From positions 44,823,001 through 44,887,000 of the forward strand of contig CM074858.1 in assembly GCA_037501455.1 (NCBI GenBank): a DNA stretch of 64,000 bases. The letters run 5' to 3'. The DNA comes from Lantana camara (lineage: Eukaryota; Streptophyta; Magnoliopsida; Lamiales; Verbenaceae). The position numbers and the translations under genes were made by a program. The notes below the pieces were generated by a model, which was not told the DNA's origin, searched no databases, and saw only the letters and a list, made by a program, of their open reading frames with translations. Positions 10,430 through 21,715 of the stretch are shown one piece after another (the stretch's first letter is position 1; each line of letters opens with the position of its first letter).

Positions 10430-13069
10430 TGTAACGCCCCGGTTCCGGATGAACAGGTAAGCACACCACGTGTGCGTTTTGAGCGTAGGATTTATTTAAT
10501 TCTTTAATTTCATAATATATTCTTACGTGGCATTCACATTTTTATAAAATTCATTAAACATCCTTTATGTAAATTATTTGAATTCGTATCATTGAAAATA
10601 TTATTTCATGACACGGAAAATATTTATTGCATGAAACAATTACCAAATTGTCCCTAGTTGAATATTTCTTTAAATTCTAGGGACTTAATTGCATAATCTT
10701 TAAGGTCTTAATTGAGTATAATTTAAATTGTGGCAAATTTGATTTTATGACTTCATAAAACAAAGGATCAAATTGCAATTTAAACATTTCACACAAATCA
10801 ATGTTGGTGAATCACGTAATATACATTCCATGAGCTTCCTTGATCATTTCTATCAAAAAATTTCCCAACAACTTTGCTTCCTCATTCTCGGTTCTTCAAA
10901 AAAAAAAAGGGAAGAAGTGATTTTCATCTATTTTGTCAAGAATCTCAAGAAATTTGCCAAGCTTTGGGAGTTAATCATCATCATCATCTATATTCTCCAT
11001 TTCTTTCCATTTTAAGGTTGGTTTGGCATGAATCCATGATCTTTGATCATATATGTATAAGTTAGGGTTTGCGTTTGATGTGCTAGATGAATTAGTTGGG
11101 GTTGGAAGCATGGTTGGGTGATCATATCATGAATTATGGCATGAGTTATAGCATGAATTCTTGAATTTTTAGCATGAATGATCTAGTTTGATCATAAACA
11201 TGAATCTTAGAATCTTGATGATATATTGTGTTTTAAGTGTTTAAGTGTTAGTTTATCATCTTATGAACCTATATGCATGCATATTCCCAGAAAACTTTGG
11301 CTTTGATGATCAAAATGGAGTTTTGGGTGCTTGTTTGTTGCTTCCCGTAACCTTCCCCTGTTCTGCTCTGTTTTTCTTCAGTTGCAGAACTGGGAACGAC
11401 CGTTCCCAGCCTCAAGGCATTGTGGGAACGGGCGTTCCCCTCTTTTAAACTAAAACAAGGCGGCCGAGCGTGGGAACGGCCGTTCCCATTTTGGCCGTGG
11501 TGCCGAAAGGGCCGTTCCCAGCTAAGGCGCGTTTTTGAAAAAGAAATCGTTGGTGCGCTTTTGGGGATTACGGGAACGACCGTTCCCATTTTTCAAAGGG
11601 GACCGGAACGGTCGTTCCCACCTGACTTGCAGAACATAATTCACTGCATAAAATTACGAAAATGACCCCTCGATCCGATGACTTCTTTGACCCCGAATTG
11701 CTATAATATGTGTTATTATGAAGTGAAACAATATGTTATCATGCCACATTGCATTTTCATCGTCATCTCGATACATTTCCGCCGTTCGTCATATTTGGTC
11801 CATTTTAGGTCTTGTCTCATGTATACACGTCGTGTTTGCACAGGTCACGAAGGCTTGGACGAGGAGCAGGCTCAATAGAGTATATCCTTGTCATATTTTG
11901 CAAGAAAAGGTGAGGTTTTAGGTTATGTTTATAGAACCCTACCACCCTTATGTGCTATTTTCGGCCAAAACCTATTATAATTATAAACGTTTTCAAAGTT
12001 ATAAACATTTCAAGAAAGAAAGTATTGATTGTCATGATTTCAAGCAAGTTTGGCGAGTACATGATTGTACGTGGGCCCGAGGGTAATTCTTGAGCCAACC
12101 GGGAAAGCAAGGGCTGACGGGTAACTCCTGAATTATCCTCACATTGTTGGGATCACCCCCGAAGCCACTAGGAGATTAGTGGTGGAAGGAGTTCCGTGTC
12201 TAGAGGGTCATGTCCTCTACACACAACATGTCGTGGATAGTCGAGCTTTGCAAACTCGCTATCAACCGGAGGAAGAAGGAGACTGGGCATTAATCCGGCA
12301 TGTCGGGTTATCCTCGGGTTATCGCATGATTTCAAGCATGAAATTGTCTATGTGAGCACTAAATGGAATTGCATGATCATGTATTGAATTGATAAAGCAA
12401 GCACGTATTGTCACGTTTGGTGTAAAGGTTGGAGAATCGCCCATGCTCGCCGGGGTCACATGGTCATGAAATGTTAAGCTAAAATGTTAAAGTGATTGGT
12501 TGTAATCTCGGGCAAAGATTAAGTTTCTTGAATTATATTCCTTTTCATTTCCAAAGTCTTCACCCAAGGCTACACCTTGCATGCGATGTGTGTTATATAT
12601 ATTTATTGCCCCTCACTCAGTCTTCGGTAGACTGATACTTCACTTTTCAGGTACTTGAGCGCGTGGTCGTGCTTGGAGGGTGTCCAGTCGAGTTTTGCAT
12701 TTTCACGAGTCTAGTACCGTACCTTCATGTATAGCACTTTTAGTATCTTTTGTTATGATTAGTATTGTCACGTTTTGGATACTTAAGCATGTATAGATTA
12801 TTAAGAAATGATAATGTATTGATAGTTAAGTTGGTATCTATACATATCTATTCGGTAAATATGGTACCTATATGTATGAATGATTTTATTGCTTCCGCTT
12901 TCATTACCATGTTTGCTCTGGTTTTGTTGGGGAGAGTGTCCCGCCTAGCTCGTCATTTTTATTGTCACCCGTTCGCTATAGTTTTGGTTTATGTATGGAC
13001 TTTCCATTTCATACGTGGATCGAGGCTATAGTGCGGGGGATGTGGTGCCCTGGGGATTAGGGTGCTACA
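10430..13069 (+). repeat. Tekay-1 5' LTR
   Basis: TGTAACGCCCC...GGTGCTACA. The conserved GGTGAGGTTTTA, TAGAACCCTACCACCC and TTTTCGGCCAAAA block is at 11909-11985. A second conserved stretch (12070-12290) runs from 'gggcccgagggtaa' through CTAGGAGATTAG to 'ggaggaagaagg'. CTTTTCAGG at 12643-12651 and CCCGCCTAGC near 12950 are also shared. Short frames here (67-106 aa) follow the palindromes and are not genes. Confidence 0.95.
11391..11620. repeat. Palindrome cluster GGGAACGGCCGTTCCC, Tekay-1 5' LTR
   Basis: Six units lie at about 11392, 11424, 11472, 11503, 11572 and 11605: GGGAACGACCGTTCCC, GGGAACGGGCGTTCCC, GGGAACGGCCGTTCCC and variants. Spacers are about 16-55 bases. The spacers, and the lead-in 'cccctgttctgctctg', align with those of S4 and Tekay-3, showing common descent of the cluster. 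Confidence 0.9.
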
Positions 13070-13077
13070 TCTACAGG

Positions 13078-13093
13078 TGGTATCAGAGCCCGG
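13078..13093 (+). other. Primer binding site, initiator tRNA-Met (Tekay-1)
   Basis: TGGTATCAGAGCCCGG starts 8 bases after the 5' LTR. Complementarity of TGGTATCAGAGC to the 3' end of plant initiator tRNA-Met is well known for Ty3/gypsy elements. Reverse transcription of minus-strand DNA would start here. Confidence 0.9.
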
Positions 13094-13324
13094 TTGCAAA
13101 ACCGAGGTTCTCGAGTCATGTCACGTCAGTCTAGGTCGCACGGCATAGGATTATATGATACTTGAGAGTCTGCATTTCACTAAATTACTTGATTACTTGA
13201 ATTTTTCTGCCTTATTTGAGTTATTTGATTTCTCTTGAGGGTGTGTTTATTAACATTGTTGAATTATATGCACACATTTGCATTTTTTAATCAAGCCGTG
13301 CACGTGTAGTGATCTGATTTCAGG
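13094..13324 (+). other. Tekay-1 5' leader
   Basis: An untranslated stretch of about 230 bases between the primer binding site and the gag start, with no open frame of note. The phrase 'cagtctaggtcgcacggc' is shared with the leaders of Tekay-2 and (reversed) Tekay-3, so it may hold packaging signals. Confidence 0.5.
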
Positions 13325-15744
13325 ATGGAGCACGACAGACACTCCAGTGACCGAGCCTCGAGACATAGGCAACATCATCCTCGCTGGCATCATCGTCGGG
13401 AGAGGTCACCACCACCTCCTCCACCTGCCCAGGCACAGCCCCAGGATTTCATGAACGTGGTAGTGGGGCTAATTGATCAGAGGCTACAGGACAGGGTTCC
13501 TCCACCACCTCTAGCACTGGTAGCACCTCAGGAGAACCCCATTTCTGCCATATTGCGAGAATTTCAGAACCAGTGTCCCCCGAAGTTCTACAAGGGCGAC
13601 GATATTCAGGCAGAGATGTGGCTGAAGGAGATCGAGAGGATCTGGCAGCTTATCCCTTGTGACACTCAGGAGAAGGCTCGCTGTACACTTACTCTTATTC
13701 AGGGCGAGGCCTATTCTTGGTGGGAGAGCACTCAGATTGTTTTGGAGGCAGCCGGGACAGATATTACTTGGGAGGTCTTCGTACGGGAGTTCAGAAACAA
13801 GTATATTCCTCCAGCTTCCCGTACTCGCAGGTTGAGGGAGTTCACCGAGTTGAAACAGGGAGGCAGATCTGTGGGGCAGTATATCGCTGAGTTCGAGAGA
13901 CTTTCTCGCTATGCACCCAACATAGCGAATGATGACTTTCACAAGGCGATGCAGTTCGTCCAGGGACTCAGGCCAGATATTCAGGAGGCGCTGAAAGCAG
14001 CCAATACCAGCACTTGGGCCAAAGCTACCGCCAAAGCTCTAAAAGTTGAGGATTCAGATATTGCTAGGAGAGCTACTCAGCGGACTGGACAGGCTTCGGG
14101 CTCGAGAGCAGGTCAGGGATCGAGCTCGGGAAAGAGGCCGATGATTTTCTCTGCACCTCCAGTACAGAAGGACTCCGGGAAGAAGTTTAAGGTGACAGGA
14201 CCGTTACCGAGAGGTCCTAGAGCTCCAGCACCACCACAGCCACCTCAGAGACCGGGCTGTAGATATTGTGGGCTTCCTACACACAACTATGATAACTGCA
14301 GACGCAGGTTAGGCTTATGTTTGATCTGCGGGAGCGACGAGCACTTGGTTGACGGTTGTCCGGATCGTCGGGATCCGCCACCTGCAGGTCCGAGCCCATT
14401 TGTGAGAGCCCGGGCTTATGCACTCGCTGGGGAGGAGCAGGATGCTGAGATAGACCCCGCCGCGGTAGTTGAAGGTATTATTTGCATCCATGGCACGAAC
14501 ATCCATACATTATTTGATCCAGGAGCTACACACTCCTTTCTTGCGGACTCTATTGCTATTACTTTATCTTTGCCTGCTATGTGTACTTTTGTGCGCTATC
14601 TAGTTAGTACTCCTTTCGGTAGTAGGCGAGAGACGGATCAGGTTTACAGGGATGTTCCAGTGGTGATTGAAGGCCGGGAGTTTCTGACAGATTTCATTGT
14701 TATGCCGATGGAGAGATACGGGGCTATATTGGGGATGGAATGGTTATACCGGCATTGTGCTACAGTTGATTGTCGGGCTAAGAAGGTTCAGTTGGGTTCA
14801 GAGGTTACCACGGGTTGTACTTTGAAGACCGTACCCCTACTTTCTTTTTCAGAAGCTCGGAAATTAGTCAGAGAAGGGGCTACAGGGTTTATTGCTTATA
14901 TTCTGAACAAGCCCAAGGATCAGGTGAAATTAGAGGACACCGAAGTGGTAAAGGAATTTCCCGAGGTATTTCCAGAAAAGTTGGATTCTTTGCCTCCTGA
15001 GCGAGAGATCGAATTTGTGGTCGATCTTTTCCCGAATGCTGAGCCATATTCAAAGACTCCATACCGGATGGCTCCAGCGGAATTAAAGGAATTAAAAGTT
15101 CAGCTTGAGGCACTATTGGAAGTTGGGTACATTCGGCCGAGTTCTTCGCCTTGGGGAGCATCGGTTTTATTTGTAAAGAAAAATAACGGAACTTTAAGGA
15201 TGTGCATCGATTACCGGGAGCTGAACCGGATGACTATTAAAAACAAGTATCCCCTCCCACATATCGAGGAGTTATTCGATATACTTCAGGGTTCCAAAGT
15301 TTATTCAAAATTGGATTTAAGACAGGGATACTATCAGCTGCGAATCCGAGCAGAGGATATTCCTAAGACAGGATTCAATACTCGGTACCGGCACTACGAG
15401 TTTGTGGTTATGCCGTTTGGATTAACTAACGCCCCTGCAGCTTTTATGGATGTGATGCACCGGATATTCAGGCCTTTCCTCGACAAGTTTGTGGTGATTT
15501 TTATTGATGACATTCTGGTTTTCTCAAAATCAACCGAGGAGCACGCGAGACATCTCAAGCTCATTCTACAGACTTTGAAAGAGCATCAGTTGTTTGCTAA
15601 GTTTAGCAAGTGTGAATTCTGGATTGATCGGGTTTTTTTCTTGGGACATGTAATTTCAGGGAAAGGGCTGGAAGTCGATCCCTCGAAAATCGAGGCCGTG
15701 CTCAAGTGGGAGAAACCAAAGAACGCCTCGAAAATTAGAAGCTC
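13325..15744 (+). pseudogene. Tekay-1 gag-PR-RT part of polyprotein, frameshifted at its end
   Basis: An open frame from ATG 13325 encodes Gag, protease and reverse transcriptase. Residues 1-50 are basic and proline-rich; about 75-260 are the Retrotrans_gag capsid region; about 311-345 hold CCHC zinc knuckles ([14 protein letters not shown], then [14 protein letters not shown]); about 396-405 are the protease active site [10 protein letters not shown], with Pro where many families have Ser. The reverse transcriptase covers about 560-790, with [10 protein letters not shown], the catalytic FIDDILVFS near 727 and the thumb [11 protein letters not shown] one-base deletion at about 15743-15744, in the stretch for 'RSFLGLAG', moves the frame, and the raw frame runs out of sense to a stop at 15808. 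Apart from that the domains look complete. Expression would need the frameshift to be bypassed. Confidence 0.9.
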
Positions 15745-17835
15745 TTGGGATTGGCCGGCTATTATAGAAGATTTGTTCAGGACTTCTCCAAGATTGCTGC
15801 ACCGTTAACCCGATTAACAAAGAAGGATGTTAAGTTTGTCTGGGACGAGAAGTGTGATCAAAGCTTTAACTTTTTGAAAGAAAAGTTAGTCTCAGCTCCG
15901 GTGTTAACTTTACCCGAGGGTTCAGAGGAGTATGCAGTGTACACAGATGCTTCTAAAGAAGGCTTAGGTTGTGTTCTGACTCAGAAAGGAAAAGTGATCG
16001 CTTATGCTTCCCGAAAGCTAAAGGAATATGAGAGGAATTATCCGACACACGACCTAGAGCTTGCAGCCGTGATCTTTGCTCTCGGGAAATGGAGACATTA
16101 TCTTTACGGGACTTACTTTGAGATTTTCACCGACCACAAGAGCCTCCAGTATTTGTTTACACAGAAAGAGTTGAACATGAGGCAACGGCGATGGATGGAA
16201 AAGCTAGAGGATTATGATTGTACAATTAAATACCATCCCGGGAAAGCAAACGTGGTCGCCGATGCACTTAGTAGGAAGGCGAGTGTATCGAGTTTGGAAA
16301 TAAAGGAAAGTGATGAAGTTGTTCCAATTGTGTTAAAAGCTCGGGTTTCTAATATCACCATTCAACCGGAACTGAAGTATCAGTTATTTGAGGCTCAGAA
16401 TAAGGATCCGGAAGTTCAGAAGCTTGTAAGTAAGGCTAAGGGTGACCCGGAGAGTCCGTTTGGGTTTGATGAGACCGGGTTGCTTCGGTTTAAAAACAGA
16501 GTAGTAGTACCTGAAGAATTGAAACGGGTCCTACTTGAAGAAGCTCATAAGTCAACCTACTCGATCCACCCGGGAGGAAACAAAATGTATAAGGATTTGA
16601 AGCAATACTATTGGTGGAACGGGATGAAGAGGGACTTGGCTGAATATGTGAAGCATTGCTTGACTTGTCAGAAAGTGAAAGCTGAGCACCAAAAGCCTGC
16701 AGGACTTCTACAACCGTTACCTATTCCCGAGTGGAAGTGGGAACAAGTAACGATGGACTTTGTTTCCGGATTACCGAAGGTTAAAGGCGGGTTTGATGGA
16801 ATTTGGGTAATAGTGGATAGATTTACAAAGTCTGCTCATTTTCTACCGGTCCGGATGTCTTATAAGATCCCGAAGTTAGCTGAAATTTATAACAGAGAGA
16901 TTATCCGACTTCATGGCATTCCGGTGAGTATAGTTTCAGACCGAGACCCGAAGTTTACTTCTAAGTTGTGGCAGGAGTTACAGGCCGTTTTGGGGACAAA
17001 ACTTAAGTTCAGTACAACATTTCACCCTCAAATAGACGGTCAATCTGAAAGGTTAATCAGATATTTGGAAGATCTTCTTCGGGTTTACGCGATGGATTTT
17101 CAGAACTCGTGGGCAGAACAGCTTCCTTTGATCGAGTTTGCTTATAACAATAGCTTTCAGGCTTCGATCGGGATGGCTCCTTATGAACTTCTTTATGGAA
17201 GAAAGTGCCGATCTCCGTTGTTCTTCGACTTGGAGGAATGGAAATGGTCGAAACAGGAAGGGGTGAAGAAAGGTGAAAGATTCGAAAGGCCTTCCAAAGT
17301 TGTTCAGGCTATGATTGAGAAAGTACAAATAATTCAACAACGGATGAAAGCCGCGCAAGATAGGCAAAAGAGCTATGCCGATAAGCGCCGAAGAGATCTA
17401 GAATTCGAAGTTGGTGACCGGGTTTTCTTGAAGGTGTCACCAAGGAAAGGTTTCACCCGGATCGGGAAAGGAGGAAAACTTAATCCTCGCTACTTAGGTC
17501 CGTTCGAGATTCTTGAAAGAATAGGCGAGGTAGCCTATCGACTGGACCTACCACCGAGTCTTACAGGGATTCACAACGTGTTTCATGTTTCACAATTAAG
17601 GAAATATTACCCCGATGAGACCACAATTCTCCCCGTGGAAGAAGTTGAGCTGGAACCGAATTTGACTTTTGTTCAGAGGCCGATTAGAATCTTGGATCGG
17701 AAATTTCAGGAATTGAGAAACTGGAGGATTCCCATAGTTAAGGTTTTGTGGAGAAGCGATAAAACCGAGGAAGCTACGTGGGAAACGGAAGATAAGATGA
17801 AACGGTTCCATCCAGAGTTGTTCAGGCAAGACTAG
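15745..17835 (+). pseudogene. Tekay-1 RH-integrase-chromodomain part of polyprotein
   Basis: This continues the polyprotein in the next frame to the natural stop at 17835 (about 696 codons). RNase H has [10 protein letters not shown] near residue 65 and TDHKSLQYL. The integrase zinc finger is H-x-H-x-C-x2-C (HPGGNKM...CLTCQK, about 267-310). The DDE core has VDRFTK, SDRDPKF and [10 protein letters not shown], while the usual HPQTDGQ reads HPQIDGQ. Then comes the SH3-like [13 protein letters not shown] region. The C-terminal chromodomain (about 650-690, [16 protein letters not shown]) in this family can bind modified histone H3 and steer integration into heterochromatin. No start codon of its own is expected. 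Confidence 0.9.
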
Positions 17836-17859
17836 GGAATCTGGGGACCAGATTCTTCT

Positions 17860-17873
17860 AAGGGGGGGAGAGT
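17860..17873 (+). other. Polypurine tract of Tekay-1
   Basis: AAGGGGGGGAGAG (then TT) directly precedes the 3' LTR. This is the usual RNase H-resistant primer for plus-strand DNA. Related tracts precede the 3' LTRs of Tekay-2 and Tekay-3. Confidence 0.85.
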
Positions 17874-20512
17874 TGTAACGCCCCGGTTCCGGATGAACAG
17901 GTAAGCACGCCACGTGTGCGTTTTGAGCGTAGGATTTATTTAATTCTTTAATTTCATAATATATTCTTACGTGGCATTCACATTTTTATAAAATTCATTA
18001 AACATCCTTTATGTAAATTATTTGAATTCGTATCATTGAAAATATTATTTCATGACACGAAAAATATTTATTGCATGAAACAATTACCAAATTGTCCCTA
18101 GTTGAATATTTCTTTAAATTTTAGGGACTTAATTGCATAATCTTTAAGGACTTAATTGAGTATAATTTAAATTGTGGCATACTTGATTTCATGACTTCAT
18201 AAAACCAAGGATCAAATTGCAATTTAAACATTTCACACAAATCAATGTTGGTGAATCACGTAATATACATTCCATGAGCTTCCTTTATCATTTCTATCAA
18301 AAAATTTCCCAACAACTTTGCTTCCTCATTCTCGGTTCTTCAAAAAAAAAAGGGAAGAAGTGATTTTCATCTATTTTGTCAAGAATCTCAAGAAATTTGC
18401 CAAGCTTTGGGAGTTAATCATCATCATCATCTATATTCTCCATTTCTTTCCATTTTAAGGTTGGTTTGGCATAAATCCATGATCTTTGATCATATATGTA
18501 TAAGTTAGGGTTTGAGTTTGATGTGCTAGATGAATTAGTTGGGGTTGGAAGCATGGTTGGGTGATCATATCATGAATTATGGCATGAGTTATAGCTTGAA
18601 TTCTTGAATTTTTGGCATGAATGATCAAGTTTGATCATAAACATGAATCTTAGAATCTTGATGATATATTGTGTTTTAAGTGTTTAAGTGTTAGTTTATC
18701 ATCTTATGAACCTATATGCATGCATATTCCCAGAAAACTTTAGCTTTGATGATCAAAATGGAGTTTTGGGTGCTTGTTTGTTGCTTCCCGTAACCTTCCC
18801 CTGTTCTGCTCTGTTTTTCTTCAGTTGCAGAACTGGGAACGATCGTTCCCAGCCTCAAGGCATTGTGGGAACGGGCGTTCCCCTCTTTTAAACTAAAACA
18901 AGGTGGCCGAGCGTGGGAACGACCGTTCCTATTTTGGCCGTGGTGCCGGAAGGGCCGTTCCCAGCTAAGGCGCGTTTTTGAAAAAGAAATCGTTGGTGCA
19001 CTTTTGGGGATTACGGGAACGACCGTTCCCATTTTTCAAAGGGGACCGGAACGGCCGTTCCCACCTGACTTGCAGAACAAAATTCACTGCATAAAATTAC
19101 GAAAATGACCCCTCGATCCGACGGTTTCTTTGACCCCGAATTGCTATAATATGTGTTATTATGAAGTGAAACAACATGTTATCATGCCACATTGCATTTT
19201 CATCGTCATCTCGATACATTTCCGCCGTTCGTCATATTTGGTCCATTTTAGGTCTTGTCTCATGTATACCCGTCGTGTTTGCACAGGTCACGAAGGCTTG
19301 GACGAGGAGCAGGCTCAATAGAGTATATCCTTGTCATATTTTGCAAGAAAAGGTGAGGTTTTAGGTTATGTTTATAGAACCCTACCACCCTTATGTGCTA
19401 TTTTCGGCCAAAACCTATTGTAATTATAAACGTTTTCAAAGTTATAAACATTTCAAGAAAGAAAGTATTGATTGTCATGATTTCAAGCAAGTTTGGCGAG
19501 TACATGATTGCACGTGGGCCCGAGGGTAATTCTTGAGCCAACCGGGAAAGCAAGGGCTGACGGGTAACTCTTGAATTATCCTCACATTGTTGGGATCACC
19601 CCCGAAGCCACTAGGAGATTAGTGGTGGAAGGAGTTCCGTGTCTAGAGGGTCATGTCCTCTACACACAACATGTCGTGGATAGTCGAGCTTTGCAAACTC
19701 GCTATCAACCGGAGGAAGAAGGAGACTGGGGATTAATCCGGCATGTCAGGTTATCCTCGGGTTATCGCATGATTTCAAGCATGAAATTGTCTATGTGAGC
19801 ACTAAATGGAATTGTATGATCATGTATTGAATTGATAAAGCAAGCACGTATTGTCACGTTTGGTGTAAAGGTTGGAGAATCACCCCTGCTCGCCGGGGTC
19901 ACATGTTCATGAAATGTTAAGCTAAAATGTTAAAGTGATTGGTTGTAATCTCGGGCAAAGATTAAGTTTCTTGAATTATATTTCTTTTCATTTCCAAAGT
20001 CTTCACCCGAGGCTACACCTTGCATGCGATGTGTGTTATATATATTTATTGCCCCTCACTCAGTCTTCGGTAGACTGATACTTCACTTTTCAGGTACTTG
20101 AGCGCGTGGTCGTGCTAGGCGGGTGTCCAGTCGAGTTTTGCATTTTCACGAGTCTAGTACCGTACCTTCATGTATAGCACTTTTAGTATCTTTTGTTATG
20201 ATTATTATTGTCACGTTTTGGATACTTAAGCATGTATAGATTATTAAGAAATGATAATGTATTGATAGTTAAGTTGGTATCTATACATATCTATTCGGTA
20301 AATATGGTACCTATATGTATGAATGATTTTATTGCTTCCGCTTTCATTACCATGTTTTCTCTGGTTTTGTTGGGGAGAGTGTCCCGCCTAGCTCGTCATT
20401 TTTATTGTCACCCGTTCGCTATAGTTTTGGTTTATGTATGGACTTTCCATTTCATACGTGGATCGAGGCTATAGTGCGGGGGATGTGGTGCCCTGGGGAT
20501 TAGGGTGCTACA
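17874..20512 (+). repeat. Tekay-1 3' LTR
   Basis: Same as the 5' LTR apart from scattered substitutions (denser in the first 400 bases) and an A-run length change. It ends GGTGCTACA at 20512. The palindrome cluster is at 18834-19062. Confidence 0.95.
18834..19062. repeat. Palindrome cluster GGGAACGGCCGTTCCC, Tekay-1 3' LTR
   Basis: Six units in the same positions as in the 5' LTR. Substitutions since insertion have changed some units (GGGAACGATCGTTCCC here for GGGAACGACCGTTCCC there), so some are more and some less symmetric than their partners. Confidence 0.9.
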
Positions 20513-21535
20513 AAAATCCTTCACAAAATGGTTGCAGTATTTTTCCGAATTTTTGTCCAATTTTTCCAAAAGTCGAAAGTTGGCCAAAATGGGGTCGCGG
20601 ACGCGACCATTTTTACACTAAAACAAGTCGCGGGTGCGACCATATACGCAGCAGCAACAAAACAGGGGAAAACAGGGCATTTTCATGCCAAAAATCACCA
20701 AAACATCCACAAATTCATGATCACTTCATAACAAATATCAAAACACATCAAATATACATTATACTTCAATTTTCTATCATTCCACCAAAGAAATATACAT
20801 CAAATTCCCAAGAATTTGTCTCCAAAACCCATATATATACATGCTTCCCAACTTCCATAAAACTTAATATTTTCATGCCAACTTCAATTCCTTTTTACTC
20901 CTAAGCATGCATCTAGCTCCCAACATGCAAGAATTCATCAACAAATTCATAAATCCATGCTTGATCAAATATTCAAGAATTTCTCAAACTTTCCAATTCC
21001 TACCTTGAATCAAAAGGGATGGTGATGAGATGATGATATGAGGTTGATGATGCTCCTAACTCTTCAATTCCTCACTTAGGGATTGAATTATGGATGAAAT
21101 CTTCTTCCCTCCTCAAGGTGTAAATGTCGGTATATACTAGGTGCAAGTGTGTGTAACTTATGTTCTTGGATGAAATGGAATATATGAGAAGAAAGTGGAA
21201 GAAATGTAATGATATATGATATATACAAAGTCTTGTAAGAGAATGGATGAATCATCACTTTTTGCAAATGAGTCCCTAAGCTATTTGAATTCATGCACAC
21301 AAGTTTCTTCTCTAGACAATTAATCAAATAACTCCAATGCATATTATGCAATCAAGTCCATAAATTTATAAAATGATCAATTAGAGTCACATAATAGCAA
21401 TTAAGCACGTTATCAATTAATTCGCATAAATTCCACGTTAATGATAATTCATATAAATACATAAGAATATATTACATATAATGTTATGAAATTTAATATA
21501 ATGTAACATAACGTATAAATGAAAAATGGGGCGTT
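20513..21535 (-). mobile_element. Remaining part of solo LTR S3
   Basis: This is the LTR-start half of S3, minus strand, after Tekay-1. It contains the palindromes GGTCGCGGACGCGACC (20593) and a second at 20627. It is otherwise AT-rich LTR sequence with 'caattaagtcc'-like repeats. Short frames such as 20434-20904 are not genes. Confidence 0.8.
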
Positions 21536-21715
21536 GATTGCAGAAATCGCGTGCACGATCACAAAAATCTAGAATTCGCGTGCGCGATTTTCATGAATCG
21601 ACTGAGCGATTTTTGAAATCGCATGTGCGATTTCTGCAATCGCTCACTCGATTCATGAAATCGCTCACTCGATTCATGGAATCGCACGATCGCAGAAATC
21701 GCGTACTTGATTTCT
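21536..21715. repeat. Palindrome array of TIR-B, right piece
   Basis: About seven units of AATCGCGTGCGCGATT / AATCGCTCACTCGATT type, some decayed. They line up with the second half of the array in TIR-A (2590-2735). Confidence 0.85.

Larger units (their letters stand above)
10430..20512 (+). mobile_element. Tekay-1: complete chromodomain Ty3/gypsy retrotransposon
   Basis: This 10,083 bp element has two LTRs (2640 and 2639 bp, about 1-2% different by eye) and the perfect target duplication AAAAT (10425-10429 and 20513-20517). An initiator-Met tRNA binding site, one gag-pol frame with a single frameshift, and a polypurine tract complete it. Domain order PR-RT-RH-INT-chromodomain and long LTRs place it in the Tekay/Del lineage of chromoviruses. 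Close LTR similarity makes it the youngest large insertion seen here. It lies inside S3, which lies inside TIR-B. Confidence 0.95.
8824..21535 (-). mobile_element. Solo LTR S3, Tekay-type, minus strand, split by Tekay-1
   Basis: The plus strand starts TGTAACACCC (expected TGTAGCACC) and the last bases are GGGGCGTT, where GGGGCGTTACA is expected. The final ACA and the target duplication are missing, so a few bases were deleted at the 21535/21536 junction. Without Tekay-1 (10430-20512) it is about 2.6 kb. Landmarks on the minus strand: the CCTCCGGTGATGG block (9528-9545), the TATATA run (9833-9860), 'aaacctcacc' (9914) and a palindrome cluster at 10409-10424 plus 20593-20641. Confidence 0.85.

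Noticed and set aside
11391..11620. Evenly spaced repeats resembling a CRISPR array
   Set aside because: Palindromic units are variable, spacers are repeated between elements, there are no cas genes, and this is a plant nuclear context.
11269..11665. Overlapping 67-106 codon frames on both strands, repeated at 18688-19108
   Set aside because: They are open because the palindromes lack stops. They are LTR sequence with no start context or motif, and are not conserved in S4.
13078..13093. tRNA-like sequence after the LTR
   Set aside because: It is a primer binding site complementary to a tRNA end, not a tRNA gene. I found no complete tRNA, rRNA or snRNA gene in the window.
13511..13942. 143-codon minus frame
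   Set aside because: Antisense shadow of Tekay-1 gag.
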